A stretch of 64,000 nucleotides of DNA from Stutzerimonas frequens (GCF_024448335.1 NZ_JAMOHM010000004.1:124001-188000); one strand, 5' to 3'; shown: positions 7,483 to 16,704, counted from the first letter of the stretch. Notes: generated by a model not told the origin, from the letters alone. Numbers and translations are program-made.

Positions 7483-7818
7483 TCATTTATTACCATGTGA
7501 GCGGTTGTTTATTTTGGCTGGCATTCCGCGGAACTCTACCGCGTGAAGTCGCCCGTCTGGAGTACGAATTTTTATTTCATATGGCCTAACATTTCCCTTA
7601 AGTGTGTTATTTATAGCTTTATTATCCGAACGCTCTTTATTCATAGGGGCCACACTCACCACCTCGCCGCGCTTCAGCAGATCCAGCATTACTTGGTGAC
7701 CATCCCCAACAGTGTGATCGTGCCGCATAGCACTTTCTTGTTCCGTGCCGGCGACGGCTGCGAAAGCTGCCGAAATTAGCGAAATCGTCACCAGTGCTTT
7801 ACTAATTTGGTTCATCAT
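7483..7818 (-). CDS. small secreted protein, paralogue 1 of the 'EIKxxTPDGxxHxVEF' family
   Basis: A 111-residue protein with a signal peptide (ALVTISLISAAFAAVAG). The mature part begins ESAMRHDHTVGDGHQVM and ends with RPYEIKIRTPDGRLHAVEFR, the C-terminal hallmark of a family present four times in this window. It shares with the next gene the 10-residue MRHDHTVGDG block. The His residues there and the copper gene surroundings suggest periplasmic metal sensing or binding, but no activity is known to me. It lies 195 nt after the adjacent paralogue in the same direction and has no clear box of its own, so it may be read from that gene's promoter. Confidence 0.65.
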   Translation of the reverse strand: MMNQISKALVTISLISAAFAAVAGTEQESAMRHDHTVGDGHQVMLDLLKRGEVVSVAPMNKERSDNKAINNTLKGNVRPYEIKIRTPDGRLHAVEFRGMPAKINNRSHGNK

Positions 7819-8013
7819 TTATCCCTCTTCCCCGATTTGCGTTTAAAAAACTATTGCTCGCTTTCTGTCTCAAACATCCCAAGTATAAACTGCACGTCTA
7901 GGGTTCCCTTAGCAAAGGGAAGCCTAAGCATCGATGATTGTTGCAGGGTAAGTGCTGATACCTGCAACAACCATAATCGTATTAATATCGCGGAGGTGTC
8001 CGTTAAAGTGGTA

Positions 8014-8307
8014 TCAGCCGTTTTTAACGCCTACTGGGGCACCGAGAAATTCGACCGAATGGACGACTCCGTCAGGGGTTTTAATTTTAATCTCATACGT
8101 TCTTACATCACTTCCGGACACTGGTGAATTACCCATTGGGGTCACGCTTAGCACTTGCCCGGTTTTTAGCAGATTGACCATCACTTCATGACCATCGCCA
8201 ACAGTATGGTCGTGTCTCATGGGTTGATCGCCTTTATTTGCAGCGATGAGAAAAGGAGATGTAGCGGTTAGAACAAGGGCGATAACGAGCTTTTGCATGC
8301 TTTTCAT
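8014..8307 (-). CDS. small secreted protein, paralogue 2 of the 'EIKxxTPDGxxHxVEF' family
   Basis: A 97-residue protein; the ATG at 8307 has GAGGAAAG in front. Signal peptide ~1-23 (LVIALVLTATSPFLIAA). The mature chain contains MRHDHTVGDGHEVMVNLLKT, VLSVTPMG and RTYEIKIKTPDGVVHSVEF, ending GAPVGVKNG. It is the nearest relative of the gene at 7483 and probably a tandem duplicate. A CopR-type box (TTACATTGGCGTAA) lies 71 nt upstream of the start codon. Confidence 0.7.
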   Translation of the reverse strand: MKSMQKLVIALVLTATSPFLIAANKGDQPMRHDHTVGDGHEVMVNLLKTGQVLSVTPMGNSPVSGSDVRTYEIKIKTPDGVVHSVEFLGAPVGVKNG

Positions 8308-8378
8308 TGTGCTTTCCTCAGTGTTGGGGCCTGATTTGAGTGTGGCGGGTGAATACTTACGGGATGCTGTCCCTAAAA

Positions 8379-8392
8379 TTACATTGGCGTAA
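8379..8392 (-). promoter_or_regulatory. CopR-type box TTACATTGGCGTAA
   Basis: One mismatch to TTACA-N4-TGTAA, 71 nt before the start of the small secreted protein gene at 8307. Confidence 0.5.
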
Positions 8393-8561
8393 CCTCAGTG
8401 ACAGCCAACAAACGTTCAGCTCCTGCGCTTTGGAAACTGGAAACAGGTCTGAACGACCTGATCTTCCACAAATCGCAATTACTGGTTACCGCAAGGATCT
8501 CGATGTCGCTCCTTACCCCTTAAAGGCTTACCTCTTCTACATTCGACAGCGAATATCGAGG

Positions 8562-8666
8562 AGACATCCACAGTTCGACAGGTCGTACAGCGTCACCAGG
8601 CGCGCCGTGTTCCTCACCAAATCACGGAAGCGCGTCACGCAGCCAGACTGGCGCATGGTCACTTCT
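8562..8666 (-). mobile_element. remnant of an IS5-family transposase 3' end
   Basis: About 100 nt align by eye with the C-terminal coding part of the IS5-family element at 23.7 kb (compare 23730-23835): CATCCACA-GTTCGACAGG, then GTCACCAG, GCGCCGTGTTC, CACGGAAGCG and ACTGGCGC in the same order and orientation. Numerous substitutions and small gaps make it non-coding. The rest of the gene-free stretch 8308-8911 holds the two CopR-type boxes. Confidence 0.55.
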
Positions 8667-8715
8667 ACTTGGAGCAGCGCTGCGCAAACCCGAGAGCGAG
8701 TAAACTCGGTGCAGA

Positions 8716-8729
8716 TTACATTTTTGTAA
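8716..8729. promoter_or_regulatory. CopR box TTACATTTTTGTAA
   Basis: A perfect TTACA-N4-TGTAA palindrome, identical to the box in front of copR at 20086. It lies 182 nt upstream of the DUF305 gene. Confidence 0.65.
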
Positions 8730-8911
8730 GCTTTTTAAAAAAATCGAAACCTCACAGCCTCCCGGCTTGTCCGTTCTTAGGTAACACCGAGGGCTGATTA
8801 TCAAATCTGAGCTCTCACAGTATTAGTAACGCAACTGCCCGGCATGATCGAAAAATACGCAGACTTTAGTCAATGCAATACTGTGGCAGCACATCACCAT
8901 GAGGAGTTGAT

Positions 8912-9367
8912 ATGAAAATGTCTTATTGGCGTTTCGCTGCGATGGTGGCCACATCAACCGTCATCATGTACGGCGTTATGTATTTGAATACTTACGCTTT
9001 TGAGCATGTTCTATGGAGTGAGACCCGTGCTTGGATGGCGTTAGTAATGGGAGCTGTCATGGCGATAGTCATGCTCGCCTTCATGCTCAATATGTACAAG
9101 AAAAAGCCCATGAACATAGCGATATTCGCCGGCGGAGCAGCTTCCTTTGCTATTGCCCTGTGGCTTGTTCGTAGCCAGGCAACTGTCGACGATACGGACT
9201 ATATGAAGGCCATGATTCCTCACCATTCCATAGCCATCATGACAAGTGAGCGCGCTCAGATTTCAGACCCGCGCGTTCGCAAGCTGGCAGATCAAATCAT
9301 TGAGGCTCAGCGCCGAGAGATCTCTGAGATGAAGTTCCTGATCAATGATCTAGAGAGGGCTAACTGA
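8912..9367 (+). CDS. DUF305 domain membrane protein
   Basis: A 151-residue protein with GAGGAG before the ATG. Three hydrophobic segments occupy residues ~5-95 (MVATSTVIMYGVMYLN, WMALVMGAVMAIVMLAF, NIAIFAGGAASFAIALWLV). A C-terminal DUF305 domain follows with the hallmark DYMKAMIPHHSIAIMTSERA and a helix ending EISEMKFLINDLE. DUF305 is a ferritin-like helical domain whose H-H/E pattern suggests metal binding. It is frequent in copper and silver resistance islands. An exact CopR box is upstream. The next 200 nt (9368-9569) show nothing recognisable. Confidence 0.75.
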   Translation: MKMSYWRFAAMVATSTVIMYGVMYLNTYAFEHVLWSETRAWMALVMGAVMAIVMLAFMLNMYKKKPMNIAIFAGGAASFAIALWLVRSQATVDDTDYMKAMIPHHSIAIMTSERAQISDPRVRKLADQIIEAQRREISEMKFLINDLERAN

Positions 9368-9569
9368 AAAAACGTATCGAGCAACTTTCTCGCCCCGGCC
9401 CGTTTTTCCTTCAAGCGTCACGCGATCCCGACGAGGTCATTGCGCTTATTGAGTTCGCTGACCTGAGCGGCCAGCACACGAACTAACCCGCGATGACGGC
9501 GGTGTAGCAAGACGCTCGTCGCGGTAAAAGCTCAACTACTGCTTGACCACCAAACGTGCCCCGTTGCTT

Positions 9570-10382
9570 TTAGCTGTCATGTACGTGCTCTTTGCCATCC
9601 GCATGAGTGTGAGCGTTGGACGCCGGCTCGCCATGATGGTCGCTGGCGCTACTGCCTTTCGTGCTGGAGTTACTTCCACCATGGTGATCATCGCCGTTAC
9701 TGCTCGAAGAATGGTGATCGGCCTCTGGAGCTGAGCCGCCGTGGTGGTCTGCAGCCGCTATACCGCGACGTCCAGACTCTCCTCCAGCGGCAGCATTGCC
9801 ATGATGGTCAGAATTGCTGCCATCCAAGCTTTCATGATTGTGCGTCTGGCTCTCACCGCCACCATGCTGGTGACCGCCACTCGCAGCGACGAGCGCTTGG
9901 TATTGCGTAGCGTCGATCTTGGGCAACTGGCTGATGAAGGCAACCATGCCCCAGATATATTCGTCGCCCATACTCTTACCCCAGGCCGGCATGCCTGTTG
10001 CTTTGATTCCATGCTTAATGACCCAGAAGGCGGATGCAGGGCCTGCGTCAATGCCGATCTTGGCCAGGTTAGGCGGGGCTGGATACAGCGCCTGACTCAG
10101 CTCTGTTTGTTCGACACCGGGCGCCAGATGGCACCCAACGCACATGGCGTTGTAGTTCCCGGCCCCGCCACGAATGAGAGCCTCGTCATCTAGATTGGGA
10201 ATCTCAATGTCCTTGGACCGCGCTTCGATAGAGCGATCACGCGCCATTGAAAGGAACGCATGCACGGCTGGGTAATGAGGATCGTCAGCACCAACGTTGA
10301 TCAAGCCGGAATAGGCTCCGGCTAATATTGCTGCACTACCGACAGCGCCTGCTACCACCAGGGTTGTAATTGTTTTTTTCAT
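9570..10382 (-). CDS. cytochrome c with long His/Asp-rich C-terminal tail
   Basis: A 270-residue protein; the ATG at 10382 is 8 nt after the copB stop. An N-terminal signal anchor (TLVVAGAVGSAAILAGAYSG) is followed by one heme c site (CVGCH) and downstream residues typical of small cytochromes c (APPNLAK, GMPAWGKSMGDEYIWGMVAF). After residue ~160 comes a ~110-residue tail made of His, Ser, Gly, Asn and Asp with repeated DHHG, HQHGGG and HTHADG. The cytochrome part is common at the end of Pseudomonas cop operons. The tail looks like a copper or nickel buffer. It is the last gene of the copA-peptide-copB-cytochrome operon. Confidence 0.8.
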   Translation of the reverse strand: MKKTITTLVVAGAVGSAAILAGAYSGLINVGADDPHYPAVHAFLSMARDRSIEARSKDIEIPNLDDEALIRGGAGNYNAMCVGCHLAPGVEQTELSQALYPAPPNLAKIGIDAGPASAFWVIKHGIKATGMPAWGKSMGDEYIWGMVAFISQLPKIDATQYQALVAASGGHQHGGGESQTHNHESLDGSNSDHHGNAAAGGESGRRGIAAADHHGGSAPEADHHSSSSNGDDHHGGSNSSTKGSSASDHHGEPASNAHTHADGKEHVHDS

Positions 10383-10390
10383 ATCAGGCT

Positions 10391-11551
10391 CTAAAACCAC
10401 ATTCGAATGCCGGCGACAAAGCGCGCCTCTTCAACATCTTCTCCTTCGTCGCGCAGCATGTCTGCGGTATTACCGTATGAGCGACTCCAAGAAATCCCGA
10501 TGTAGGGCGCAAACTCGCGAACGATTTCGTAGCGCAGGCGCAAACCCAGTTCGGTATTCGCCAGGCCCGAGCCCACTCCTCTTTCAGAATCATTCTTACC
10601 GTAGAAATTGGCTTCCGCAGTTGGCTGGAGGATCAGCCGATTGGTAAGCAAGATGTCATAGTCGCCCTCAAGACGCGCCGCAGTCTGGCCGTTTTCGCCG
10701 ACGAAGGCTGTGGCCTCGGCTTCAAAAGCGTAAAGCGCCATGCCTTGCACACCAAAGGCAGCCCAGGTCTGTGGAGACTCGGGTTTGAAGTCTTGGCGAA
10801 CGCCAGCAACGACGTCCCACCAGGGGCCGACCGAGCGCCCATACAACAGCTGCAGCTCGGCATCCTCGGTTACGCCGTTAGTACGCTCTCCCTCGGAACG
10901 AAACCAGACCCGATTGATATCGCCTCCCACCCAGCCTGAGGCATCCCAGGCCAGGGTGCTGCCCTCATCAGCGTCCTGATATTCAAGCTGATCGAGCAGA
11001 AAGAAGCTGTTGATGCCGCTATCGTGCACTGTGTGTCCAGGCAGAGGCGCGAAGGCCGCTTGGCGATCAGCATCCGTGAGGACGGGGATCGGTGTACGAC
11101 TGGTGGTTCTCGGGGTATCAGCGGAGCTATGGTTCATTTGGGAGTGATCCATGTTGCTGTGATCCATCCCTTTCATTTGCTCTTGCATGGCGCCGTGGCC
11201 CATCTTGCTATGGTCCATAGCCGCAGCTTTACTCTGATTTTGGCCATGGTTCATCTGGGAGTGATCCATACTGCCCATCTGGCCTTGCATGGCCTCATGA
11301 TTCATCTTGCTGTGGTCCATAGCAGGAGTCCCATCCTGCGAATTCTGGCCCTCGGGCATCTGGCTATGATCCATGCCCCCCATCTGCACCTGAGCAGCCC
11401 CGTGGTTCATCTTGCTATGGTCCATCGGCATGGAGCCGTGGTCCATAGTCGAGTGATCCATCTCTTCTGCGGCAAAGGTAAAGCCGCTACTCAGTGCGCT
11501 CATTGACACCGCCAGCGCAATGAGCGATGGACGTGAAAGCTTAATGGTCAT
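10391..11551 (-). CDS. copB: copper resistance outer membrane protein CopB
   Basis: A 386-residue protein. The start at 11551 (MTIKLSRPS) gives a proper signal peptide and a GAGGCAG ribosome binding site; it overlaps the stop of the preceding gene by 11 nt. Residues ~30-155 contain repeated MDHSxM/MNHGxM motifs that bind copper. The C-terminal ~230 residues are an outer membrane beta-barrel with [52 protein letters not shown] and the final GIRMWF. CopB is thought to exchange or sequester copper at the outer membrane together with CopA. The barrel matches the CopB family in order and length. Confidence 0.93.
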   Translation of the reverse strand: MTIKLSRPSLIALAVSMSALSSGFTFAAEEMDHSTMDHGSMPMDHSKMNHGAAQVQMGGMDHSQMPEGQNSQDGTPAMDHSKMNHEAMQGQMGSMDHSQMNHGQNQSKAAAMDHSKMGHGAMQEQMKGMDHSNMDHSQMNHSSADTPRTTSRTPIPVLTDADRQAAFAPLPGHTVHDSGINSFFLLDQLEYQDADEGSTLAWDASGWVGGDINRVWFRSEGERTNGVTEDAELQLLYGRSVGPWWDVVAGVRQDFKPESPQTWAAFGVQGMALYAFEAEATAFVGENGQTAARLEGDYDILLTNRLILQPTAEANFYGKNDSERGVGSGLANTELGLRLRYEIVREFAPYIGISWSRSYGNTADMLRDEGEDVEEARFVAGIRMWF

Positions 11552-11852
11552 GGTTCGAATCTGCCTCGGCATGGTCGCTGCCATGCTCACCGGTCATTTT
11601 TTGGTGGTCCATGCCGTCATGGTCCATCGAGCCGTGATTCATCGAGCCGTGATCCATTTGCTGATTGGCGGGGCCCTGGCCTCGCACCTGAGGAGGCTGC
11701 TTCTCACTTGCAGCTTTGGAAGAGTCAACGGCGTGCCGTCCGTGATCGCTGTGATTTTCTTCGGCCAGCGACACTGGGATATACAGGGCAGCCAAAAGGC
11801 TCAACATTGCGGCACTGCAGAACAGGTGGTTTCGTTTCGGGGAATTGCTCAT
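11541..11852 (-). CDS. secreted Met/His-rich copper-binding peptide
   Basis: A 103-residue protein between copA and copB, with AAGGAGA before its ATG and a 12-nt gap to the copA stop. The signal peptide spans residues ~1-30 ([17 protein letters not shown]). The mature chain holds [20 protein letters not shown] and a closing His/Asp tail. It repeats the same Met-Asp-His units found in CopA and CopB and is probably a periplasmic copper-binding protein. Position and coupling to copB support a role in copper transfer or storage. Confidence 0.8.
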   Translation of the reverse strand: MSNSPKRNHLFCSAAMLSLLAALYIPVSLAEENHSDHGRHAVDSSKAASEKQPPQVRGQGPANQQMDHGSMNHGSMDHDGMDHQKMTGEHGSDHAEADSNHDH

Positions 11853-11864
11853 TAGATATCTCCT

Positions 11865-13646
11865 TTACTCATCCACACGAACTTCACGGAACATGCCCAT
11901 TTCCATGTGGAGCAGCAGGTGGCAGTGATAGGCCCAGCGCCCTAGCGCATCTGCGGTTACGCGATAGCTGCGCTTCGAGCCTGGTGGTACATCAATGGTG
12001 TGTTTGCGAACTAGGAAGTTGCCGTTCTCATCCTCCAGATCGCTCCACATGCCATGAAGGTGGATGGGGTGGGTCATCATGGTGTCGTTGACTAAGGTGA
12101 TACGAACACGCTCGCCATACTTCAATCGCAACGGTTCCGCATCAGAGAACTCAATGCCATCGAATGACCAAGAGAATTTCTCCATGTGACCTGTGAGGTG
12201 CAACTCGATGGTACGGCTCGGCTCGCGCCCATCCGGATCGAGGAAGGTGCTGTGCAGATCTGAGTAAGTCAGCACACGGCGACCGTTGTTGCGAAGCCCG
12301 ATTCCCGGGTCATTCAGCTTGGGAGTTGGCGTCATGGTCTGCATGTCGACCAGAGGGTTATTGGTTTCGGAGGCCGGATGGGGCTGCATCGCTCCACCCA
12401 TGCCTGCCATCGCTGAATGATCCATGCCAGCCATGCTGTCGTGGTCCATACCTGCCATCTTGCTATGATCCATGCCTGCCATGCCGCCCTGCATGGAGCC
12501 ATGATCCATTCCCTCCATGCTGCCGTGATCCATTCCCATATCGCTCATGGAGATCAACGGGCGAGGATCAACTTCAGGAACAGGCGCGCTCAGCCCTTCG
12601 CGAACGGCCAGGGTGCCGCGTGAATAGCCAGTGCGGTCCATGGACTGCGCGAAGATGGTGTAGGCCTGCTCGCTATCGGGCTCGACTATTACATCGAAGG
12701 TTTCAGCCGCAGTAATACGGAACTCATCGACGCTAACAGGTTTGACGTACTGCCCATCGGCCGCCACCACCGTCATCTTTAGACCGGGGATGCGGACATC
12801 GAAATAGGTCATGGCCGATGCATTGATGAAGCGCAGACGGATTTTCTCACCCGGCTTGAAAATACCAGTCCAGTTGTTATCCGGCGCCTGGCCATTCATC
12901 AAGTAGGTGTAGGTATAGCCACTGACATCGGCAAGATCAGTCGGGCTCATTTTCATCTCGGCCCACATCTTCCGATCAGCGATCGCTGCGGACCACCCCA
13001 TCTCGCTCACGTCATCGACGAAGTCGCCGACAGTACGTTTGTGGAAGTTGTAGTAATCCGATTGCTTTTTGAGCTTGGCCAGAACCCGTTCCGGATCTTC
13101 GTCAGTCCAGTCACTTAGTAGCACGACGTAGTCACGGTCGTAGCTGAACGGCTCCGGCTCTTTGGCATCGATCACCAGAGCACCATAGACGCCAGCCTGC
13201 TCCTGCAGTCCCGAGTGACTGTGGTACCAATAGGTGCCGTTCTGGTTAACCTTGAATTTGTACTCATACATGCCATCGGGGGCGATGCCGTGGAAACTCA
13301 GGCCAGGTACGCCATCCATGTTCGCCGGCAGGATGATGCCGTGCCAGTGAATCGAGGTATCTTCCTGCAGACGATTACGAACGCGCAGAGTCACGGTATC
13401 GCCTTCCCGCCACCGCAGGGTCGGCCCCGGAAGTGAGCCATTGATGGTCATCGCGGTACGAGCCGCGCCAGTAATATTTACCGGGGTTTCACCGATGAAC
13501 AGATCAAAATCGGTACCGGCCAGCACGTTGGCCTGACCGGGACTGGTCACGGCCCAGACCGGCATACGCCACATGCCTAAGCCGCCGAGAATACTGGTGG
13601 CGGCTAGCCCCTTGATGAAAGTGCGCCTTGTGGTTTTGCTTTGCAT
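11865..13646 (-). CDS. copA: CopA multicopper oxidase (periplasmic, Tat-exported)
   Basis: A 593-residue protein. The start at 13646 leaves the twin-arginine signal TRRTFIKGLAATSILGG at the N-terminus. Copper ligand motifs in family order are HWHG, HSHSG, then HPIHLHG and HCHLLLHMEMGM near the C-terminus. Between residues ~395 and 450 a Met/His block (GMDHGSMEGMDHGSM, GMDHSKMAGMDH) provides extra copper sites as in PcoA/CopA. It oxidises Cu(I) in the periplasm and binds several copper ions. First gene of the operon copA-peptide-copB-cytochrome c. An untranslated leader of about 420 nt separates it from a CopR-type box at 14070. Confidence 0.95.
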   Translation of the reverse strand: MQSKTTRRTFIKGLAATSILGGLGMWRMPVWAVTSPGQANVLAGTDFDLFIGETPVNITGAARTAMTINGSLPGPTLRWREGDTVTLRVRNRLQEDTSIHWHGIILPANMDGVPGLSFHGIAPDGMYEYKFKVNQNGTYWYHSHSGLQEQAGVYGALVIDAKEPEPFSYDRDYVVLLSDWTDEDPERVLAKLKKQSDYYNFHKRTVGDFVDDVSEMGWSAAIADRKMWAEMKMSPTDLADVSGYTYTYLMNGQAPDNNWTGIFKPGEKIRLRFINASAMTYFDVRIPGLKMTVVAADGQYVKPVSVDEFRITAAETFDVIVEPDSEQAYTIFAQSMDRTGYSRGTLAVREGLSAPVPEVDPRPLISMSDMGMDHGSMEGMDHGSMQGGMAGMDHSKMAGMDHDSMAGMDHSAMAGMGGAMQPHPASETNNPLVDMQTMTPTPKLNDPGIGLRNNGRRVLTYSDLHSTFLDPDGREPSRTIELHLTGHMEKFSWSFDGIEFSDAEPLRLKYGERVRITLVNDTMMTHPIHLHGMWSDLEDENGNFLVRKHTIDVPPGSKRSYRVTADALGRWAYHCHLLLHMEMGMFREVRVDE

Positions 13647-14069
13647 CCCGTTATGTCCATTAATCAGATGAGCCGGTGGTGAGCAATCCGGTCTCGGGTT
13701 CGTTGACTGCCCCACTATCGAGATTCCACCTTCAACCTTTCCCACTGTTGTGTGAACTCGTTCCAGCGAGCAGCGCCTCTTCAGCAGTTGGTAAGCTCAG
13801 CTTATTTGGCGTCGCAATTTGCAACAGGCGCCTCGGCTTATGCTGCTTGGAGGCGACAGATTCTCAAACCGCCACTCAGGTGCCCCATATGCCAACTGAC
13901 ACATTCGCCCCTGCCAAGTCGGAGTACTCGGCAACGCATGAAAACAGGGGCATTGTTCGATCCCCCTCGAAATACCCGTTAATTCGGTTTCCGTTTGAAC
14001 GGAGTGCTTTGTTCTTCAGGCACGACGCCAACTTAACCGCGGCATCCTGTCACAGGCCTTAGCGAAACA

Positions 14070-14083
14070 TTACAGTTCTGTCA
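14070..14083 (-). promoter_or_regulatory. CopR-type box TTACAGTTCTGTCA
   Basis: TTACA-N4-TGTCA, 423 nt upstream of the copA start, and the only box between copA and dsbD. The intervening 13647-14069 shows no convincing ORF on the minus strand. Confidence 0.55.
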
Positions 14084-14139
14084 GGTTCTAGTTTTTCTGA
14101 CTGTTAAGTTCCGGTGTGGCTGTTCAACAAATGGCTGAC

Positions 14140-14280
14140 TTCAGCCGTCACGGATTTTGAAAGTGGAGCATCGGTAAAAACGATCAAGTCATCTGCCCAC
14201 GTCTTAGCTTTCAGCCGCCGCAAGTACATGCTGCGGCGGGCTGCGATCTGCCAGCTGACGTCGACTTCCGGGAGCGACCA
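14140..14280 (-). mobile_element. internally deleted IS5-family remnant
   Basis: The first half (14140-14220) aligns with the non-coding right end of the IS5 element (23580-23655: CGATCAAGTCATC, then AGCCGCCGC). The second half (14221-14280) jumps to an internal transposase segment (23923-23975: CTGCGGCGGGCTGCGATCTG, with one C/T change). About 265 nt of the element are missing between the two. Confidence 0.6.
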
Positions 14281-14291
14281 GGTTGCATGCT

Positions 14292-16055
14292 TTACATTCG
14301 GTCGTCGGCTTGACGCAGTCGTTCCAGAAAACTCTCGGCGTCGGTTTCACCAACCGTGCGAAGGTCCTGCCACTCATCACCACTGGGGGCAAACAATTGC
14401 AGTGCCGGCGGGCCAAACAGCTGGTAGCGATCAAGCAGCGCGCGTTGCTCGGCATCGCTACGCGTCATATCGAAGCGCACCAGCCGGTAATCAGCCAGCT
14501 GTTCGCGCACAGAGGACACTTCGAGTACTTCTCGTTCGATTACTTTGCAACTGATGCACCAGTCGGCGTACCAGTCCAGCAGCAAAGGTTGGCCGGCAGT
14601 TTTCGCTGACAACAGTGCCGCATCCAGGGCTGCTGGGGTGTCCAGGGTCTGCCAGCCGACGGTTGCGCCGATTTGAGGCAAGCCTTGGGCGTCCAGGCGA
14701 CCCAGTGGGCGCAGCGGGTCGGTTTGACCTTGCAAAGCGCCCACCCAACTGCTGATGCCGTAAACCAGCAAGGCCACACCAAGCAACTGGGCAAGCTTCT
14801 GCTTGCCGGGCTTAGGAATAAATTCCAGGGCGCCCAGCCACAACGCAGTGCCAACCGCCAACAGGCCCCACAAGGCCAGCGTCACGGGAGCTGGTAACAC
14901 ACGCTCCAGCAGCCATACAGAGACACCCAGCAACATCAGACCGAAAACCTTGCGTACGCCGACCATCCAGGTCCCGGACTTGGGCAACAAGGCGGCGCCA
15001 CCAGTGGCGAACAACACCAACGGCGCCCCCATGCCCAGACCCAGCGAAAACAGCTTCAGCCCGCCGCCCAGGGCATCGCCGGTGGCGCTGATGTACAGCA
15101 GCGCACCGACCAGTGGTGCTGTCACGCAGGGTGATACAAGCAGGCTTGACAGCACGCCTAGCGTTGCGGCCCCTATCATTGAACCCCCGCGGGTTCGGCT
15201 GGCCAGGCGATCCATTCGTTCGGTAATAAAGCGCGGCATACGCAACTCGAACACCCCGAACATGGCCAGGGCAAATACCGAAAAGAACAGCGCAAAGGGC
15301 ACCAGTAGCCACGGTGACTGCAGGCGCGCCTGCAGGTTGAGGCCAGCTCCGAACATGCCCATCAGCGCTCCGAGCAGTGCGAAGCAGGCAGCCATGGGAA
15401 GTACGTAGGCAAGCGACAGGCGAAAACCTCGTAGCCCACCGAGTTGTCCACGCAGCACTACGCCGGAAAGGATGGGCAGCATCGGCAGCACGCAGGGAGT
15501 GAAAGTCAGCCCCAAACCGGCCAGAAAGAACAGTGCCAGACTTCCCCAGTCCAAGGTCGTTTCCGGTTGCGCAGGCGATACCGGGGGCGAGTTACCGATC
15601 TGAAAAGTGCGCATTTCAGGTGGGTAGCACAGTCCCAGATCGGCGCAGCCCTGGTAGCTCACCTGCAGGGTGAACGGCCTGTTCTGAGGGTTATCAATCG
15701 GTAGTTCTAAGTCCGTAATGCCGTAGAACACCTCGACATCGCCGAAATACTCATCGGTTTTCGGTTCGGCTGCAGGCCATTGCGGGGTGCCGATTGTTAC
15801 TTGCGGATGGTCGCTGTTGAAGGCGAAACGATGTTTGTAGAGGTAATAGCCATCGGCATTTATGAACCGCAGGCGAATACTGTCGGTGTCGGCTTCTATC
15901 AGATCAAGGCCAAAGGCCAGATCCACCGGCAGGAAGTCCTGGCTGTTATTCTGGGGGGCGTTGAACAGGGCCGGCTGTGAGCGAGGCAGATCAAAAATCC
16001 CAGCACTGACCGGCAGTGGGATCAGTAAAAGCAGGCACAGCAAAAGGCGGAACAT
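14292..16055 (-). CDS. dsbD: DsbD-like thiol:disulfide interchange protein
   Basis: A 587-residue protein starting at ATG 16055. Domains in order: signal peptide ~1-19; periplasmic alpha domain with a Cys pair in GCADLGLCYPP (~110-130); an eight-helix membrane domain ~180-420 with the redox Cys of FTPCVLPMLPI and SPCVTAPLVGAL; C-terminal thioredoxin domain with YADWCISCKVIE. It carries reductant from cytoplasmic thioredoxin to the periplasm. In copper islands such copies are thought to protect periplasmic thiols or serve cytochrome and copper protein maturation. It is probably additional to a chromosomal dsbD. Its stop lies just downstream of an IS5 scar. Confidence 0.92.
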   Translation of the reverse strand: MFRLLLCLLLLIPLPVSAGIFDLPRSQPALFNAPQNNSQDFLPVDLAFGLDLIEADTDSIRLRFINADGYYLYKHRFAFNSDHPQVTIGTPQWPAAEPKTDEYFGDVEVFYGITDLELPIDNPQNRPFTLQVSYQGCADLGLCYPPEMRTFQIGNSPPVSPAQPETTLDWGSLALFFLAGLGLTFTPCVLPMLPILSGVVLRGQLGGLRGFRLSLAYVLPMAACFALLGALMGMFGAGLNLQARLQSPWLLVPFALFFSVFALAMFGVFELRMPRFITERMDRLASRTRGGSMIGAATLGVLSSLLVSPCVTAPLVGALLYISATGDALGGGLKLFSLGLGMGAPLVLFATGGAALLPKSGTWMVGVRKVFGLMLLGVSVWLLERVLPAPVTLALWGLLAVGTALWLGALEFIPKPGKQKLAQLLGVALLVYGISSWVGALQGQTDPLRPLGRLDAQGLPQIGATVGWQTLDTPAALDAALLSAKTAGQPLLLDWYADWCISCKVIEREVLEVSSVREQLADYRLVRFDMTRSDAEQRALLDRYQLFGPPALQLFAPSGDEWQDLRTVGETDAESFLERLRQADDRM

Positions 16056-16145
16056 GGGTATCTCGCGGAACAAGAGTTAACGAAAGGCTCCGGACATAAT
16101 TCCGCCTCGCAAGTCAGGAAACTGTCCTGAGCAAGCGAGCCGGAC

Positions 16146-16179
16146 GGGGTGATCGCTGCGATCATCCAGTGATCACCCC
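16146..16179 (-). terminator. hairpin GGGGTGATC / GATCACCCC
   Basis: A 9-bp stem between DUF411 and dsbD on the minus strand. No T-tract follows, so it may be a weak terminator or a processing site. Confidence 0.35.
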
Positions 16180-16237
16180 CGCGTTCTCTTTGCTGCCACC
16201 CGCCTGGGAAAGCCGGTCAGCGGCACGGAGCCTGAAT

Positions 16238-16678
16238 TTACGGGTACTTGGCGAGGACCTCATCCTGCCCTGAACGGGTAAGCCCGATTACCTCGTAGGC
16301 ATGTTTGGCATCACCGTGCTCCATACCGGGCGATCCAGCCGGCATGCCGGGCACGGCAATACCTAGCAGGTCGGAACGCTTGCGCAATTCGAGTATCTGC
16401 GCCACCGGCACGTGGCCTTCAACGAACTTGCCGTTGATCACACCGGTGTGACAGGACGCCAGACGCGGCTCCACTCCTAGGTCTTGCTTCACCGAACGCA
16501 TGTTGCGTTCAACATGGTCGCGGACCGCAAAGCCGTTGTCCTCCAGATAGGAGATCCAGTCCTTGCAGCAACCACAGTTGGCGTCTCGGTGTACATCGAT
16601 GATCAAGGGTTCAGCGGCATGGATCGCCCCACTTACCAGCAGCGCCGCAAGGGCTGATATACGCAGTTTTCTAGACAT
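16238..16678 (-). CDS. DUF411 secreted metal-binding protein
   Basis: A 146-residue protein; start at ATG 16678 (MSRKLR) gives a signal peptide (ISALAALLVSGAIHAAE). The family hallmark DVHRDANCGCCKDWISYLED supplies a CxCC metal site, followed by ASCHTGVINGKFVEGHVP and LLGIAVPGMPAGSPGME. DUF411 proteins occur in copper and silver resistance clusters and are regarded as periplasmic metal-binding proteins. It follows copZ by 26 nt and shares its CueR-type promoter. Confidence 0.85.
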   Translation of the reverse strand: MSRKLRISALAALLVSGAIHAAEPLIIDVHRDANCGCCKDWISYLEDNGFAVRDHVERNMRSVKQDLGVEPRLASCHTGVINGKFVEGHVPVAQILELRKRSDLLGIAVPGMPAGSPGMEHGDAKHAYEVIGLTRSGQDEVLAKYP

Positions 16679-16704
16679 ATAAGAACCTTGTTTGCCTCTC
16701 GTTT

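Noticed and set aside
13676-14062. Plus-strand frame opposite the copA leader
   Set aside because: No ribosome binding site, mixed low-information sequence; probably the mirror of the untranslated leader.
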